From Tepidimonas fonticaldi (lineage in GTDB: Bacteria; Pseudomonadota; Gammaproteobacteria; Burkholderiales; Burkholderiaceae_C): a stretch of DNA of 64,000 bases. The position numbers and the translations under genes were made by a program. Location: the NCBI RefSeq assembly GCF_007556755.1, contig NZ_VJOO01000008.1, positions 1 through 64,000 on the forward strand. The letters run 5' to 3'. How positions within the stretch are numbered: the first letter of the stretch is position 1; each line of letters starts with the position of its first letter. Below, piece by piece: positions 9,485-18,356 of this stretch. Under the pieces are notes generated by a model. The model made no database searches and was not told the origin of the DNA. It saw nothing but the letters and a program-made list of their open reading frames with translations.

Positions 9485-10795
9485 TCAGCCCTGGCCCATC
9501 AGCTCGGCAAACTCGATGCGCTTGGGCGTGACCTTGGCCTTGCCGAAAACGAAGTCGGCCACGTTGTTTTCGAGCACGATGGCCTCGATCTCCGACAGGC
9601 GCTCGGCGCTGGACTTGTACCAGCGCACGACCTCTTCCGGGTACTCGTAGGACGCGGCCAGCTCGCGCAGGTGGGCGTCGATCTGCTCCGGCGTGGCGCG
9701 CAGGTCGTTGGCCTTGATCAGCTCGGCCACCACCAGACCCAGGCGCACGCGGCGCTCGGCCTGCTGCTGGAACAGCTCGCGCGGGATGGGCGCCTTGTCG
9801 GCGTCCTTGATGCCGCGCTGCTTCAGGTCGTTGCGCGCGCCCTCGACCAGGCGGTCGATCTCGGCCTCCACCGCGGCCTTGGGCAGGTCGAGCTCGGCCG
9901 CCGCCGCCAGCGCATCCAGCGCGGCCGTCTTGTTGCGCGCCTGCAGGCGGAACTTGACCTCGCGCTCCAGGTTGCGGCGGATGTCCTCGCGCAGCGCCTC
10001 GAGCGTGCCCGCCTCGATGCCGAGGGACTTGATGAAGGCCTCGTCGACTTCGGGCAGGTGTTGCTGCTCGATCTTCTTGACCGTCACCAGAAAGTCCGCG
10101 GTCTTGCCGGCCACTTCCTTGCCGTGGTAGTCCTCGGGGAAGGCGAGCGGGAAGGTCTTGGACTCGCCGACCTTCATGCCCAGCACGGCGTCCTCGAACT
10201 CCTTGAGCATCTGGCCATCGCCCAGCACGAAGGCAAAGTCGGTGGCCTGACCGCCCTGGAAGGGCTCGCCGTCGATCTTGCCCTCGAAGTCGATGGTGAC
10301 GCGGTCACCCGACTGCGCGGCCTCGCCGTCGGCACGGGCGGCAAAGGTGCGGCGCTGCTTGCGCAGAATGTCCAGCGTACGCTCGATGGCGGCCTCGTCG
10401 ACCTCGGCCTGCAACTGCTCGACCTCGGTGGCCGACAGGTCCCCGATCTTGACTTCGGGGAACACCTCGAACACCGCCTCGAACGCCACCACGCCCTCGG
10501 GGGCGCCGTCCTTCTCGGTGATGCGCGGCTGGCCCGCCACGCGCAACTGCGCCTCGGCGACGGCGGCGTTGAAAGCCTGACCGACCTGGTCGTTCATGAC
10601 CTCGTAGTGGACCGAATAGCCGTAGCGCTGCGCGACGACCGACATCGGCACCTTGCCGGGGCGAAAGCCGTCGAGCTTGACCTGGCGCTGCAGACGCTTG
10701 AGGCGGGTGTCCACCTCTTTCTGGATCGCCTCGAGCGGCAGCTCGAGCGTGATCTTACGCTCGAGCTTGTCCAGGGTTTCGACATTGACTGCCAT
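9485..10795 (-). CDS. tig: Trigger factor
   Basis: A 436-aa ribosome-associated chaperone and peptidyl-prolyl isomerase. The N-terminal ribosome-binding domain contains the GFRPGKVP signature (about residues 43-50). It is followed by the FKBP-type PPIase domain (DRVTIDFEGKIDGEPFQGG) and the helical C-terminal chaperone domain. The ATG at 10795 has AGGAG about 6 nt upstream; the frame stays open further 5' but without homology. It is first in the tig-clpP-clpX-lon block. Confidence 0.98.
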   Translation of the reverse strand: MAVNVETLDKLERKITLELPLEAIQKEVDTRLKRLQRQVKLDGFRPGKVPMSVVAQRYGYSVHYEVMNDQVGQAFNAAVAEAQLRVAGQPRITEKDGAPEGVVAFEAVFEVFPEVKIGDLSATEVEQLQAEVDEAAIERTLDILRKQRRTFAARADGEAAQSGDRVTIDFEGKIDGEPFQGGQATDFAFVLGDGQMLKEFEDAVLGMKVGESKTFPLAFPEDYHGKEVAGKTADFLVTVKKIEQQHLPEVDEAFIKSLGIEAGTLEALREDIRRNLEREVKFRLQARNKTAALDALAAAAELDLPKAAVEAEIDRLVEGARNDLKQRGIKDADKAPIPRELFQQQAERRVRLGLVVAELIKANDLRATPEQIDAHLRELAASYEYPEEVVRWYKSSAERLSEIEAIVLENNVADFVFGKAKVTPKRIEFAELMGQG

Positions 10796-11006
10796 GATTG
10801 CTCCTGTGTATCGAAGACGGACCTGCCCGCAGGACAAATCCAGGGATATTCCGCGGCGGCGAATCGCCCCCATCGGCACGCCAGCGACCTTCTTTGGCGG
10901 TTGCAGCGGTCTCAGCGACGATCGGTTGCCGCTTTGACCGCTCAGCCTGGCGATGCTGCCAACGGGGCGAACGCCACCCACACCCGACGGATCGGGCAAA
11001 CTGGCA

Positions 11007-11012
11007 ATTGTA
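11007..11012 (-). promoter_or_regulatory. -10-like element upstream of tig
   Basis: TACAAT on the minus strand, about 210 nt upstream of the tig start, in the 286-nt gap between tig and the anion permease. The same hexamer precedes tRNA-Leu and the glycine riboswitch here. No matching -35 is evident. The rest of this gap shows no gene or RNA that I recognise. Confidence 0.3.
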
Positions 11013-11081
11013 GCGAAGCCCGCCGAGGGCCCCACGCGGGGAACCCCAAGCGGCAGCCCGCACCCATCTCCGCGCCCCGGC

Positions 11082-12353
11082 TCAGAGCCCCAGGACCGCG
11101 CTGCCCCATTGCCACGCCCACCACGTCAGCAGGCTGATCGCCGTGGCCGGCACCCCCACGGCCGCGTGCCGGCGCCAGTCGATCGCGACGCCGTCACGTC
11201 CGGCCAGATCGGCCACGATCAGGTTGGCGATGGAGCCGACGAGCAGCAGATTGCCCGCGTAGGTGCTGACCAGCGCCAGCGTGACCGCCTGGGCGTGATC
11301 GCCCAAATGTGGCAGCAGCAGCATGACCGCCGGCACGTTGGAGACGAGGTTGGACAGCGTCACGCCCGTGACGGCCAGCACCAGCGGGTCGGCCAGAGTG
11401 ATGCCCTGGGCCGCCAGCGCCGCCACCGCCCGCGCCGCCAGCCCCGTACCTTCGAAGCCATGGTTGACGATGAACAGCCCGGCAAAGAGCAACAGCAACG
11501 GCCAGTCCACCAAGCCCATGACCTGGGAGGAGTGCATGCGCCGGCTCAGCAGCAGCACACCGGCCGCCACCAGCGCCGCAACCTCCCGCGGCCAGTCGGT
11601 GAACAAAAAGACGACGAGCAGCGCCCCCGCGACCAGCAAGCCCTTGGTGGCCTGCCACCGGTCGAAGGGCGGGCCGTCATCCACCTCGCTCGCACTGGCG
11701 GGCACGACCACGGCGCCGCTGCGCTGGCCGACCCGCAAGCGCCAGACCATCAGCCCCCACAAGCCGACCAGGGCCAGCAGCACCGGCGGCAGCGCGGCCT
11801 GCAGATAGGCGCCGAAGGGCACCCCCATGACGGAGCCGATCAGCATATTCTGCGGATTGCCGATCAGCGTCGCGGCGGAGCCGATGTTCGACGCGCAGGC
11901 CACCCCAACCAACCATGGGATCGGATCCCAGCCGCGCCGCCACGCGATGCGCACGACGACCGGCGTCACCGCCAGACACACCACATCGTTGGAGAACACC
12001 GCCGACAGCACCGCCACGACCGCCAGCAACGCCCCCATGAGCGCCGCGGGCGGCAGGGGCCAGCCCCCGACGGCACGCGTGACGGCCGCGTAAAAGCCCC
12101 CCAGGCGCATTTGCGCCGACACCAGCATGAAGGCAAAGAGCAGCACCACCGTCGGCAGATCAATGGCGGCCGCAGCCTCCGCCACCGACCAGCCATTGAC
12201 CGCGATCATGGCGATGGCCCCCAGCACCGCCACGCCGGTGCGGTCCAGGCGCAGCCGCGGCAGCCCCCCGAGGAACATGCCCAGATAGACGACGGCAAAC
12301 ACCGCCGCGGTGGCGGCGTGGCGGACATCGGGATCGGCCCAGAACGCAATCAT
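11082..12353 (-). CDS. Anion permease of the ArsB/SLC13 (IT) superfamily
   Basis: A 423-aa inner-membrane protein with about 10-11 hydrophobic segments. It carries the family signature SNIGSAATLIGNPQN near the middle and a second similar half (LSNLVSNVPAVMLLLP) near the C-terminus, the inverted-repeat layout of ion transporter superfamily carriers. The substrate (arsenite, citrate, sulfate or Na+/H+) cannot be told from sequence. It starts six bases after the stop of the upstream vapC gene and may be cotranscribed with vapBC, which is odd for a toxin-antitoxin unit. Confidence 0.85.
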   Translation of the reverse strand: MIAFWADPDVRHAATAAVFAVVYLGMFLGGLPRLRLDRTGVAVLGAIAMIAVNGWSVAEAAAAIDLPTVVLLFAFMLVSAQMRLGGFYAAVTRAVGGWPLPPAALMGALLAVVAVLSAVFSNDVVCLAVTPVVVRIAWRRGWDPIPWLVGVACASNIGSAATLIGNPQNMLIGSVMGVPFGAYLQAALPPVLLALVGLWGLMVWRLRVGQRSGAVVVPASASEVDDGPPFDRWQATKGLLVAGALLVVFLFTDWPREVAALVAAGVLLLSRRMHSSQVMGLVDWPLLLLFAGLFIVNHGFEGTGLAARAVAALAAQGITLADPLVLAVTGVTLSNLVSNVPAVMLLLPHLGDHAQAVTLALVSTYAGNLLLVGSIANLIVADLAGRDGVAIDWRRHAAVGVPATAISLLTWWAWQWGSAVLGL

Positions 12354-12359
12354 GGAGTA

Positions 12360-12758
12360 CTACCGCCAGTTCTCCACCTGCAAGCCGCTGACCCGATGGA
12401 ATTCGCCGACGTTGGAGGTGACCACGATCAAGCCACGTGCCACAGCGGTGCCGGCAATCACAGCATCATAGGCGCCGATGGGCTGGCCCTTCGACTTCAG
12501 GGCAGCGCGAATCGCCGCCGTAGCTCGCGCATCCGCCTCATCGAACGGCACAGTGCTGACGACCGAGAAAAAGGCGTCGAGCACCGGGGTCAGTTTCCGG
12601 GCACGCTCACTGTTCAAAGCCAACCCGTAGTCGATCTCCATGCGCGTCAGCGCGGAGACGACGATTTGTCTTGGTGAGAGCGCTTTGATGCGCGCCATCA
12701 CGCCCGGCTGGCCCTTGACGAAGTCCGAGACCGTGCAGGTGTCGAGCAGGTACTTCAT
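12360..12758 (-). CDS. vapC: PIN-domain toxin VapC
   Basis: A 132-aa PIN-domain ribonuclease. The acidic catalytic residues are visible: Asp6 (LLDTCTVSD), Glu41 (RMEIDYG), Asp98 (GAYDAVIAG), with Asn116 and Glu119 in SNVGEF. VapC toxins cleave tRNA or rRNA unless bound by VapB. The start codon overlaps the vapB stop as ATGA, so translation is coupled. The target RNA is unknown. Confidence 0.9.
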   Translation of the reverse strand: MKYLLDTCTVSDFVKGQPGVMARIKALSPRQIVVSALTRMEIDYGLALNSERARKLTPVLDAFFSVVSTVPFDEADARATAAIRAALKSKGQPIGAYDAVIAGTAVARGLIVVTSNVGEFHRVSGLQVENWR

Positions 12759-12991
12759 GCCAGCGGATCGTCCACTGGCGGCTTCAGCCGATCACGACCG
12801 GCCTCGAACCGGGGCGCATCGGCCATGCCCGTGAAGTCCAACACGGCTTGCGGCCACTGTGGCTGGGACTGGTGGGCCAGCCATTCGCTAACCGCCCTGC
12901 GGATCAGCGCGTTGCGGCTCTCGCCGACCTGCTGGGCCATGGCGTTCAGCTTCTGCCCGGTGGCGTCGTCGAGATAGATGTTGAAGTGCAT
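12755..12991 (-). CDS. vapB: Ribbon-helix-helix antitoxin VapB
   Basis: A 78-aa protein starting MHFNIYLDDATGQKLNAMA, a typical RHH DNA-binding N-terminus. It is followed by a C-terminal tail (WPQAVLDFTGM) that in this family wraps the toxin. It would repress the operon and neutralise VapC. ATG 12991 is chosen because homology to RHH proteins begins there; GGGGTGGG precedes it. A nested palindrome lies about 20 nt upstream. Confidence 0.85.
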   Translation of the reverse strand: MHFNIYLDDATGQKLNAMAQQVGESRNALIRRAVSEWLAHQSQPQWPQAVLDFTGMADAPRFEAGRDRLKPPVDDPLA

Positions 12992-13008
12992 GGCGCCCAC
13001 CCCAAGCA

Positions 13009-13029
13009 ACATATAACACGTGCATATGT
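13009..13029. promoter_or_regulatory. Putative VapB operator
   Basis: ACATAT and ATATGT flank a 9-nt centre that contains CACGTG, and a second nested dyad (ATAACA/TGTTAT) overlaps it. It is AT-rich, directly upstream of vapB, and located where the promoter must be. RHH antitoxins bind such sites; binding here is inferred. Confidence 0.55.
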
Positions 13030-13155
13030 TATGCGCTGCGGTGAGCCATGACATGGCTTCAACCTCTGCGCGCCCCCCCCCAGTAGCCATCGCACGAAGA
13101 CGTATCTGGCGACCGAACCGTGTGGAAGGCCCGCTCGCCACCCGGGCCATGATCG

Positions 13156-13242
13156 TGGTGCGCGGGGGGGGACTCGAACCCCCACGGTGTCGCCACCATC
13201 AGGACCTAAACCTGGTGCGTCTACCAATTTCGCCACCCGCGC
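13156..13242 (-). tRNA. tRNA-Leu (TAG)
   Basis: An 87-nt class II tRNA with a long variable arm, acceptor GCGCGGG/CCCGCGC, D-loop AAATTGGTAGAC, anticodon loop TTTAGGT (TAG) and an encoded CCA. A TACAAT -10-like element lies at 13281-13286 on the minus strand, with the tRNA about 32 nt beyond the expected start point. Confidence 0.96.
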
Positions 13243-13321
13243 GCTGGCGGGCCGGATGGTGCCCGCACAAACGAGGGCCGATTGTAGCCGGGCGTCGCAC
13301 TGCCCTCGGCGGCGCGGCGGG

Positions 13322-14356
13322 TCAAAACAGCTCGACGTCGCGTTCCGCGCCGCGCTGCGGGGACGGCTCGCCGATCTGGACGGCGGTTTCGAACCCCCGA
13401 ACGGCGTTGCGCCCCTCGGCCTTGGCCAGGTAGACGGCCCGGTCGGCGCGCTCGAAGGCGTCGGAGGGGGTGTCGTGCTCCCGCACGACCGTGTAGCCGA
13501 TGCTGACCGTGATGCGCCCCACCTGCGGAAAGGGGTAGTCCTCGACGTTGCGGCGCAGGCGCTCGAAGGCCGCAGCGGCGGCCTGCGCATCGCAGGCGCG
13601 CACCAGTGCCACGAATTCCTCGCCGCCAAAGCGGTACAGCCGATCGTCGTGCCGGAAGGTGCTGCGCAGAATCCGTGCGATCAGCAGCAGCACCTCGTCG
13701 CCGATCAAGTGGCCGTAGCGGTCGTTGACCGATTTGAAGTGGTCGACATCGACCACGGCCAGCCAGTAGGGCCCGTGGCAGCGGCGCTGCTCGCCCGGAG
13801 CATCTGCGGGGGCGGGGTCGCGCTGCGTGGCCTTGAAAAACGTGTCGTCGAACGACTTGCGGTTGAGCAGCCCGGTCAGGGTGTCGCGCTCGCTGGAGTC
13901 GAGCAGGTTGATGAAGTTCTCGAAAATCCGCGCCATGCCCTCCACCACGCGCACCGAATGCGTGGCCGGGGCATGGTCCAAGCGGGCTTCGATGAGCAAC
14001 CGGCGCTCGGACTCGGTGATCAAGGGCACCAACAGGTGCGCTTCGCCCTCCCCGACGATGACGCGCGATTGACCGGTGCGCCATGCTTCGACCCGGGCCG
14101 GGTCATCGTCCACCCGGGGCAGATCGGCCAGGGGAGCCCAGGGGGCGGAGGATTGCGGAACGGCCATGCCCCGTTCCAGCCGCGCGCGGGTCAGCAATCG
14201 GTCTTGCCCTTCGTCAGGCAGGGCCTCCCACAGCACGACGCTGCGCGCCTCCAGCAACGGCAGCAGCACCTCCACCAGCGTGGCGTCCATACTGTCGCGG
14301 TCTTTCCCGCGCGTCAGGCGCGCGAGCTGCTCGAGATGTTGCAAGACCTGACGCAT
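13322..14356 (-). CDS. Diguanylate cyclase (GGDEF) with an N-terminal sensory region
   Basis: A 344-aa soluble protein with no membrane segment. Residues about 1-150 look like a GAF-type sensory domain. The GGDEF domain (about 155-320) has the active-site motif GGEEF at 244-248, substrate and metal residues in VVDVDHFKSVND, and an intact inhibitory site RHDD at 235-238, five residues before GGEEF. It should make cyclic-di-GMP from GTP under product inhibition. The ligand of the N-terminal domain is not evident. It is a lone gene between tRNA-Leu and the divergent hpnCDE operon. Confidence 0.93.
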   Translation of the reverse strand: MRQVLQHLEQLARLTRGKDRDSMDATLVEVLLPLLEARSVVLWEALPDEGQDRLLTRARLERGMAVPQSSAPWAPLADLPRVDDDPARVEAWRTGQSRVIVGEGEAHLLVPLITESERRLLIEARLDHAPATHSVRVVEGMARIFENFINLLDSSERDTLTGLLNRKSFDDTFFKATQRDPAPADAPGEQRRCHGPYWLAVVDVDHFKSVNDRYGHLIGDEVLLLIARILRSTFRHDDRLYRFGGEEFVALVRACDAQAAAAAFERLRRNVEDYPFPQVGRITVSIGYTVVREHDTPSDAFERADRAVYLAKAEGRNAVRGFETAVQIGEPSPQRGAERDVELF

Positions 14357-14482
14357 GACTCCCCGCCTAGCTTGTTTGTTGATGTTTTTGTGAGGGGACT
14401 GATGACCCTAAATGATCTATCGTAACACCCCTCGGTCGCCGGACAAAATCGTTGCGACATGGCGCTGTGGCAACATCGCGAC

Positions 14483-15397
14483 ATGTCGCTGGCCTCCGGT
14501 ATCGATCATTACGAGAACTTTCCCGTCGCGTCCATCCTGTGCCCGCGGCGCTGGCGCTCGGCGGTGGTGGCGATTTACCGCTTTGCCCGCACGGCCGACG
14601 ATCTGGCCGATGAGGGGGACGCGGCGGCACCGGACCGATTGGCGGCATTGGCCACCTTGCGCCAGGCACTGCGGATCATGTGGCACGGCGGGCAGCCGTC
14701 ACTGGCGCTGCCCCCGGCATGGACGCCCATGCTGACCGCTCTGGACGATGCGCGGCGCCGCCACGATCTGCCGCTGCCCCCCCTGGAGGCGCTGCTGGAT
14801 GCGTTCCAGCAGGATGTGCGCTGGAGCGCCGAGGGGCGGCGCTACCGCGACGACGCGGAGCTGCTGGCGTATTGCGCCCGATCGGCCAACCCGATCGGCC
14901 GCCTGCTGCTGCACCTGGCGGGTGTACGCGGCGCCGAAGCCGAGCGCGAAAGCGATGCCATCTGCACGGCCCTGCAACTCATCAACTTTTGGCAGGACCT
15001 GGGGCAAGATCTGGCGCGGGGGCGCTGCTATCTGACGGACGCCACCCTGCGGGCGCACGGACTGCCCGCGCAGGGGGATGTGCGCGCGCTGCCGGAAGCG
15101 GCGCTCGCGCCCCTCGTGCTGGAAGGCTGCCGCCGCGCGCGGGCGCTGCTGCGGCAGGGCTGGGGGCTGCCCACTCGCCTGCGCGGGCGCTTTGGCTGGG
15201 AGTTGCGGCTGGTCCTGCAGGGCGGGCTGCGCGTGCTGGAGCGGATCGAGGCCGTTGGCGGCCGCACCCTCACCCACCGGCCCCGCCTGCGCGGCGGCGA
15301 CTGGCCGATGCTGCTGGCCCGCGCCATCCGGCACCGCCCCCCGGCAGCGCCGGCGAGCGGCTCGACGCGCCCGACCCGTGACGCGGAGGGGGCATGA
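14483..15397 (+). CDS. hpnC: Squalene synthase-like protein HpnC
   Basis: A 304-aa trans-isoprenyl diphosphate synthase family protein. It has the two aspartate-rich motifs (RTADDLADE and NFWQDLGQDL) and begins GIDHYENFPVASILCPRR, typical of HpnC. In the HpnCDE route, HpnD makes presqualene diphosphate, HpnC converts it to hydroxysqualene, and HpnE reduces this to squalene. It is first of three genes; its TGA overlaps the hpnD ATG. ATG 14483 is preferred by family length; an in-frame ATG 24 nt upstream is possible and neither has a clear ribosome site. Confidence 0.93.
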   Translation: MSLASGIDHYENFPVASILCPRRWRSAVVAIYRFARTADDLADEGDAAAPDRLAALATLRQALRIMWHGGQPSLALPPAWTPMLTALDDARRRHDLPLPPLEALLDAFQQDVRWSAEGRRYRDDAELLAYCARSANPIGRLLLHLAGVRGAEAERESDAICTALQLINFWQDLGQDLARGRCYLTDATLRAHGLPAQGDVRALPEAALAPLVLEGCRRARALLRQGWGLPTRLRGRFGWELRLVLQGGLRVLERIEAVGGRTLTHRPRLRGGDWPMLLARAIRHRPPAAPASGSTRPTRDAEGA

Positions 15398-16278
15398 ACG
15401 CCACGGACCCCTTGCAGCAGGCCCAGGCCTACGCCCAGCAGCGGGCCGCCGCCTCCGGCAGCAGCTTTTATTACGCCTTTTTGTTTTTGCCGCCGGCGCG
15501 GCGGGCGGCGATCACGGCGTTCTACGCCTTCTGCCGCGAGATCGACGACGTGGTCGACGAGGTGAGCGACCCCGGCGTGGCGCAGACCAAGCTGGGCTGG
15601 TGGCGCCAGCAGGTGCTGCGCGCTTTTGGCGACGGCGCGCCGCCCGAGCACCCCGCCCTCGTGGCGTTGCGCCCACACATCGCGCCGTACGGCCTGACGG
15701 CCGAGCCGTTGTTGCAGATCATCGACGGCTGCGAGATGGATCTGCAGCAAAGCCGCTATCTGGACTACCCGGGGTTGCAGCGCTACTGCCACCTGGTCGC
15801 CGGCGTGGTGGGCGAGGTGGCGGCCCGCATCTTTGGCCAGACCGAAGCGCAGACCACCGCCTACGCGCACCGGCTGGGGCTGGCGTTTCAGCTCACCAAC
15901 ATCATCCGCGACGTGGGCGAGGATGCGCTGCGCGGCCGCATCTATTTGCCGATCCAGGAGCTGCAGCGCTTCGACGTCAAGGCGCACGAGCTGCTCAAAC
16001 GCGGCATTGGGGCCGAGCCGTCGTTCCCGCAGCGGTTTGCGGCGTTGATGGCCTTCCAGATCGAACGCGCACTGGCCACCTACGACGAGGCGATTGCCCT
16101 GTTGCCCAGCGCGGATCGGCGCGCGCAAAAACCGGGGCTGATGATGGCCAGCATCTACCGCACGTTGCTGCGCGAAATCGCGCGGGAGCCCGCCCTGGTG
16201 CTGACCCAGCGGGTCGGGCTGACGCCGCTGCGCAAATTCTGGCTGGCGTGGAAGATGCAAGCCTTGGGGCGGTTTTGA
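15394..16278 (+). CDS. hpnD: Presqualene diphosphate synthase HpnD
   Basis: A 294-aa protein of the squalene/phytoene synthase family with FYYAFLFLPPARR, the first Asp motif FCREIDDVVDE and the second QLTNIIRDVGEDALRGRIYLP. It condenses two farnesyl diphosphates to presqualene diphosphate. It is coupled to hpnC by an ATGA overlap and to hpnE by an overlapping TTGA. Full length and all motifs are intact. Confidence 0.96.
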   Translation: MNATDPLQQAQAYAQQRAAASGSSFYYAFLFLPPARRAAITAFYAFCREIDDVVDEVSDPGVAQTKLGWWRQQVLRAFGDGAPPEHPALVALRPHIAPYGLTAEPLLQIIDGCEMDLQQSRYLDYPGLQRYCHLVAGVVGEVAARIFGQTEAQTTAYAHRLGLAFQLTNIIRDVGEDALRGRIYLPIQELQRFDVKAHELLKRGIGAEPSFPQRFAALMAFQIERALATYDEAIALLPSADRRAQKPGLMMASIYRTLLREIAREPALVLTQRVGLTPLRKFWLAWKMQALGRF

Positions 16279-17678
16279 ACACGGTGGCACCGCGCACGCT
16301 CACGGTCATCGGCGGGGGCTGGGCGGGGCTGGCCGCCGCCGTGGCCGCCTCCGACGCTGGCTGGGGCGTGACGGTGCTGGAAGCCGCGCCCCATTGGGGC
16401 GGACGGGCGCGCCGGCTGCCAGCCGACGACCGGCACGGCAACACCGCCGCCTTGGACAATGGCCAGCACATCCTGATCGGCGCCTACACCGCCACCCTGC
16501 GCCTGATGCGCCGCCTGGGGGTGGACCTGGAGGCTGCCCTGCAACGCATGCCGCTGGCCTTGCCCTACCCCGACGGCACCGGTCTGGCACTGCCCCGCTG
16601 GGCGGATCGTCTGCCGGGGCGGCTGGCTCCCTGGGGCCTGGCCGCTGCCCTGCTGTGCGTGCGCGGTTGGTCTGCGGGTGAGCGGTGGGCGATGCTGCGT
16701 GCCGCCGGCCGCTGGCAGCGCCAAGCCTTTGCCTGTGCGGCAACGGCCACGGTGGCGGACCTGTGCGCCGAGCTGCCGCCGCGGGTGGTGGCGGAGCTGA
16801 TCGAGCCGCTGTGCGTCGCCGCCCTCAACACCCCGATGGCGCGGGCGAGCGGGGCGGTGTTTTTGCGTGTGCTGCGCGATGCGCTGCTGGGGGAGGCGGT
16901 GCCGCCGTTCGCGCCCAGCGACTTGCTGATTCCACGGGTCGACCTGGGGCAATTGCTGCCCGACCCCGCCACGGCCGCGCTGCGCCGCGCGGGGGCACAC
17001 TTGCTGACCGGCGCCCGTGCGGTCGCGCTCGACCGTGCGCCCGACCGCAGCGATTGGCGCATCACTTTGGGCAGTGGCCGGGTCGTCCAATCGACCGCCG
17101 TGATCCTGGCCTGCCCGGCGTGGGAGGCGGCACGGCTGCTGGCTGGCATGCGCGACCTTGCGGGGGATGGGCCGGACGGTGTTGCCCCGTGGATAGAGCA
17201 GGCGCGGGCGTTGACACACACCCCGATCGCCACGGTCTATCTGAATCCGCCCGCTGGTTGGCGTTGGCCCGCCGCCACCCCGATGCTGGCGCTGCGCAGC
17301 GATGGCCGCGGGTCCCCCGCGCAATTCGTGTTTCGCCGGGCGGTGCCGAAGGACGGGTGGGATGGCCTGGCCTTCGTGGCCAGCGCACCCGACCCCGCCC
17401 TGGCGGCCAACCGGTCGGCCCTGACCGAGGCGGTTCAGGCGCAGGCGGCGTCAGCGCTGGGATTGCACGGTGGTGCGGTTCGACAAACCGTCATGGAAAA
17501 GCGCGCCACCTTCGCCTGCACGCCCGGCCTGCGCCGGCCGGCCGCGCGCATCGCCGACGGGCTGGTGGCTGCCGGCGACTACGTGACGGGCCCCTACCCC
17601 GCCACGCTGGAGGGCGCCGTGCGCAGCGGGCTGGCGGCGGTGGCGGCGCTCACCCCTGCCCCTTCGCTGCGGCCTTGA
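16275..17678 (+). CDS. hpnE: Hydroxysqualene dehydroxylase HpnE (FAD-dependent)
   Basis: A 467-aa flavoprotein of the amine oxidase/phytoene desaturase fold. The N-terminal dinucleotide-binding motif VIGGGWAGLAAAVAA lies at about residues 11-25, and a C-terminal FAD-contacting stretch ends GLVAAGDYVTGPYPATLEGAVRSG. It removes the hydroxyl of hydroxysqualene to give squalene, the precursor of hopanoids. The start is a TTG overlapping the hpnD stop, with a G-rich site just upstream; a GTG at 16284 is the alternative. Its 3' end overlaps the convergent GST gene by 29 bp. Confidence 0.93.
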   Translation: MNTVAPRTLTVIGGGWAGLAAAVAASDAGWGVTVLEAAPHWGGRARRLPADDRHGNTAALDNGQHILIGAYTATLRLMRRLGVDLEAALQRMPLALPYPDGTGLALPRWADRLPGRLAPWGLAAALLCVRGWSAGERWAMLRAAGRWQRQAFACAATATVADLCAELPPRVVAELIEPLCVAALNTPMARASGAVFLRVLRDALLGEAVPPFAPSDLLIPRVDLGQLLPDPATAALRRAGAHLLTGARAVALDRAPDRSDWRITLGSGRVVQSTAVILACPAWEAARLLAGMRDLAGDGPDGVAPWIEQARALTHTPIATVYLNPPAGWRWPAATPMLALRSDGRGSPAQFVFRRAVPKDGWDGLAFVASAPDPALAANRSALTEAVQAQAASALGLHGGAVRQTVMEKRATFACTPGLRRPAARIADGLVAAGDYVTGPYPATLEGAVRSGLAAVAALTPAPSLRP

Positions 17679-18312
17679 GCACCTGATAGGCGGGCCGGGC
17701 GTGGCAGCGCTGCAGCCAGTCGTGCACGCGCGGGAAGGCGTGCATCAGCTCCTGCGACGGGCGCGCCCAGTTGGCCACGCAGGCCACGCACAGGTCGGCG
17801 ATGGTGAAGCGCGCTGCCGCCAGATGGTCGTGCCCCTGCGCGGCGCGCGCTGCCAGATGGTCTTCCAGCACCCGCAGCGGCACGCGCAGGCGCTTTTCGG
17901 CGGCGGCGAGCTTGTCGGCATCGCGCCGCTCGGGCGGCAGGCCCAGGCGGTGCATCAGCACGCACAGCGCGTCGGCCTCCAGCTCGGTGACGGCCCAGAA
18001 CGCCCAGCGCAGCGCCTCGGCGTCCTCCGCCGGGCCGGCCGGCGCGAGGTCGCTGCCGTCACCCTTGCCGTAGTGCCGCGCCAGATACAGCGCGCAGGCC
18101 ATCGACTCCCACACCACCACGCGCCCCTGCGGCCGCTCGTCGACCAGCACCGGGATGTGGCCGTTGGGGTTGAGGGCCAGGAACTCCGGCGTGCGCGTCG
18201 CCCCGCCCTGATACGGCGTCGGCACGTGGGTGTAGGGCAGGCCCAGCTCCTGCGCGGCCCACAGCGGCCGCACCGCGCGCGAGGCAAAGATGCCGTAGAT
18301 CGTCAGCGCCAT
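17650..18312 (-). CDS. Glutathione S-transferase family protein
   Basis: A 220-aa cytosolic GST. The thioredoxin-like N-terminal domain (MALTIYGIFASRAVRPLWAA) carries the SNAIL/TRAIL-like glutathione site VVVWESMACALYLA, and the helical C-terminal domain has the capping motif FTIADLCVACV. ATG 18312 is chosen because GAGGAG precedes it and family homology begins there; an upstream ATG at 18336 exists. The substrate is unknown. It overlaps the convergent hpnE by 29 bp. Confidence 0.9.
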   Translation of the reverse strand: MALTIYGIFASRAVRPLWAAQELGLPYTHVPTPYQGGATRTPEFLALNPNGHIPVLVDERPQGRVVVWESMACALYLARHYGKGDGSDLAPAGPAEDAEALRWAFWAVTELEADALCVLMHRLGLPPERRDADKLAAAEKRLRVPLRVLEDHLAARAAQGHDHLAAARFTIADLCVACVANWARPSQELMHAFPRVHDWLQRCHARPAYQVLKAAAKGQG

Positions 18313-18356
18313 CGGTTCATGCTCCTCAATGCTCATTGCCTTGGCCGCCCAGTGCC

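Noticed and set aside
13009-13029. Palindrome upstream of vapB as a tRNA-Leu terminator
   Set aside because: It is AT-rich, lacks a GC stem with a T-run, and sits about 127 nt beyond the tRNA 3' end. Operator function fits better.
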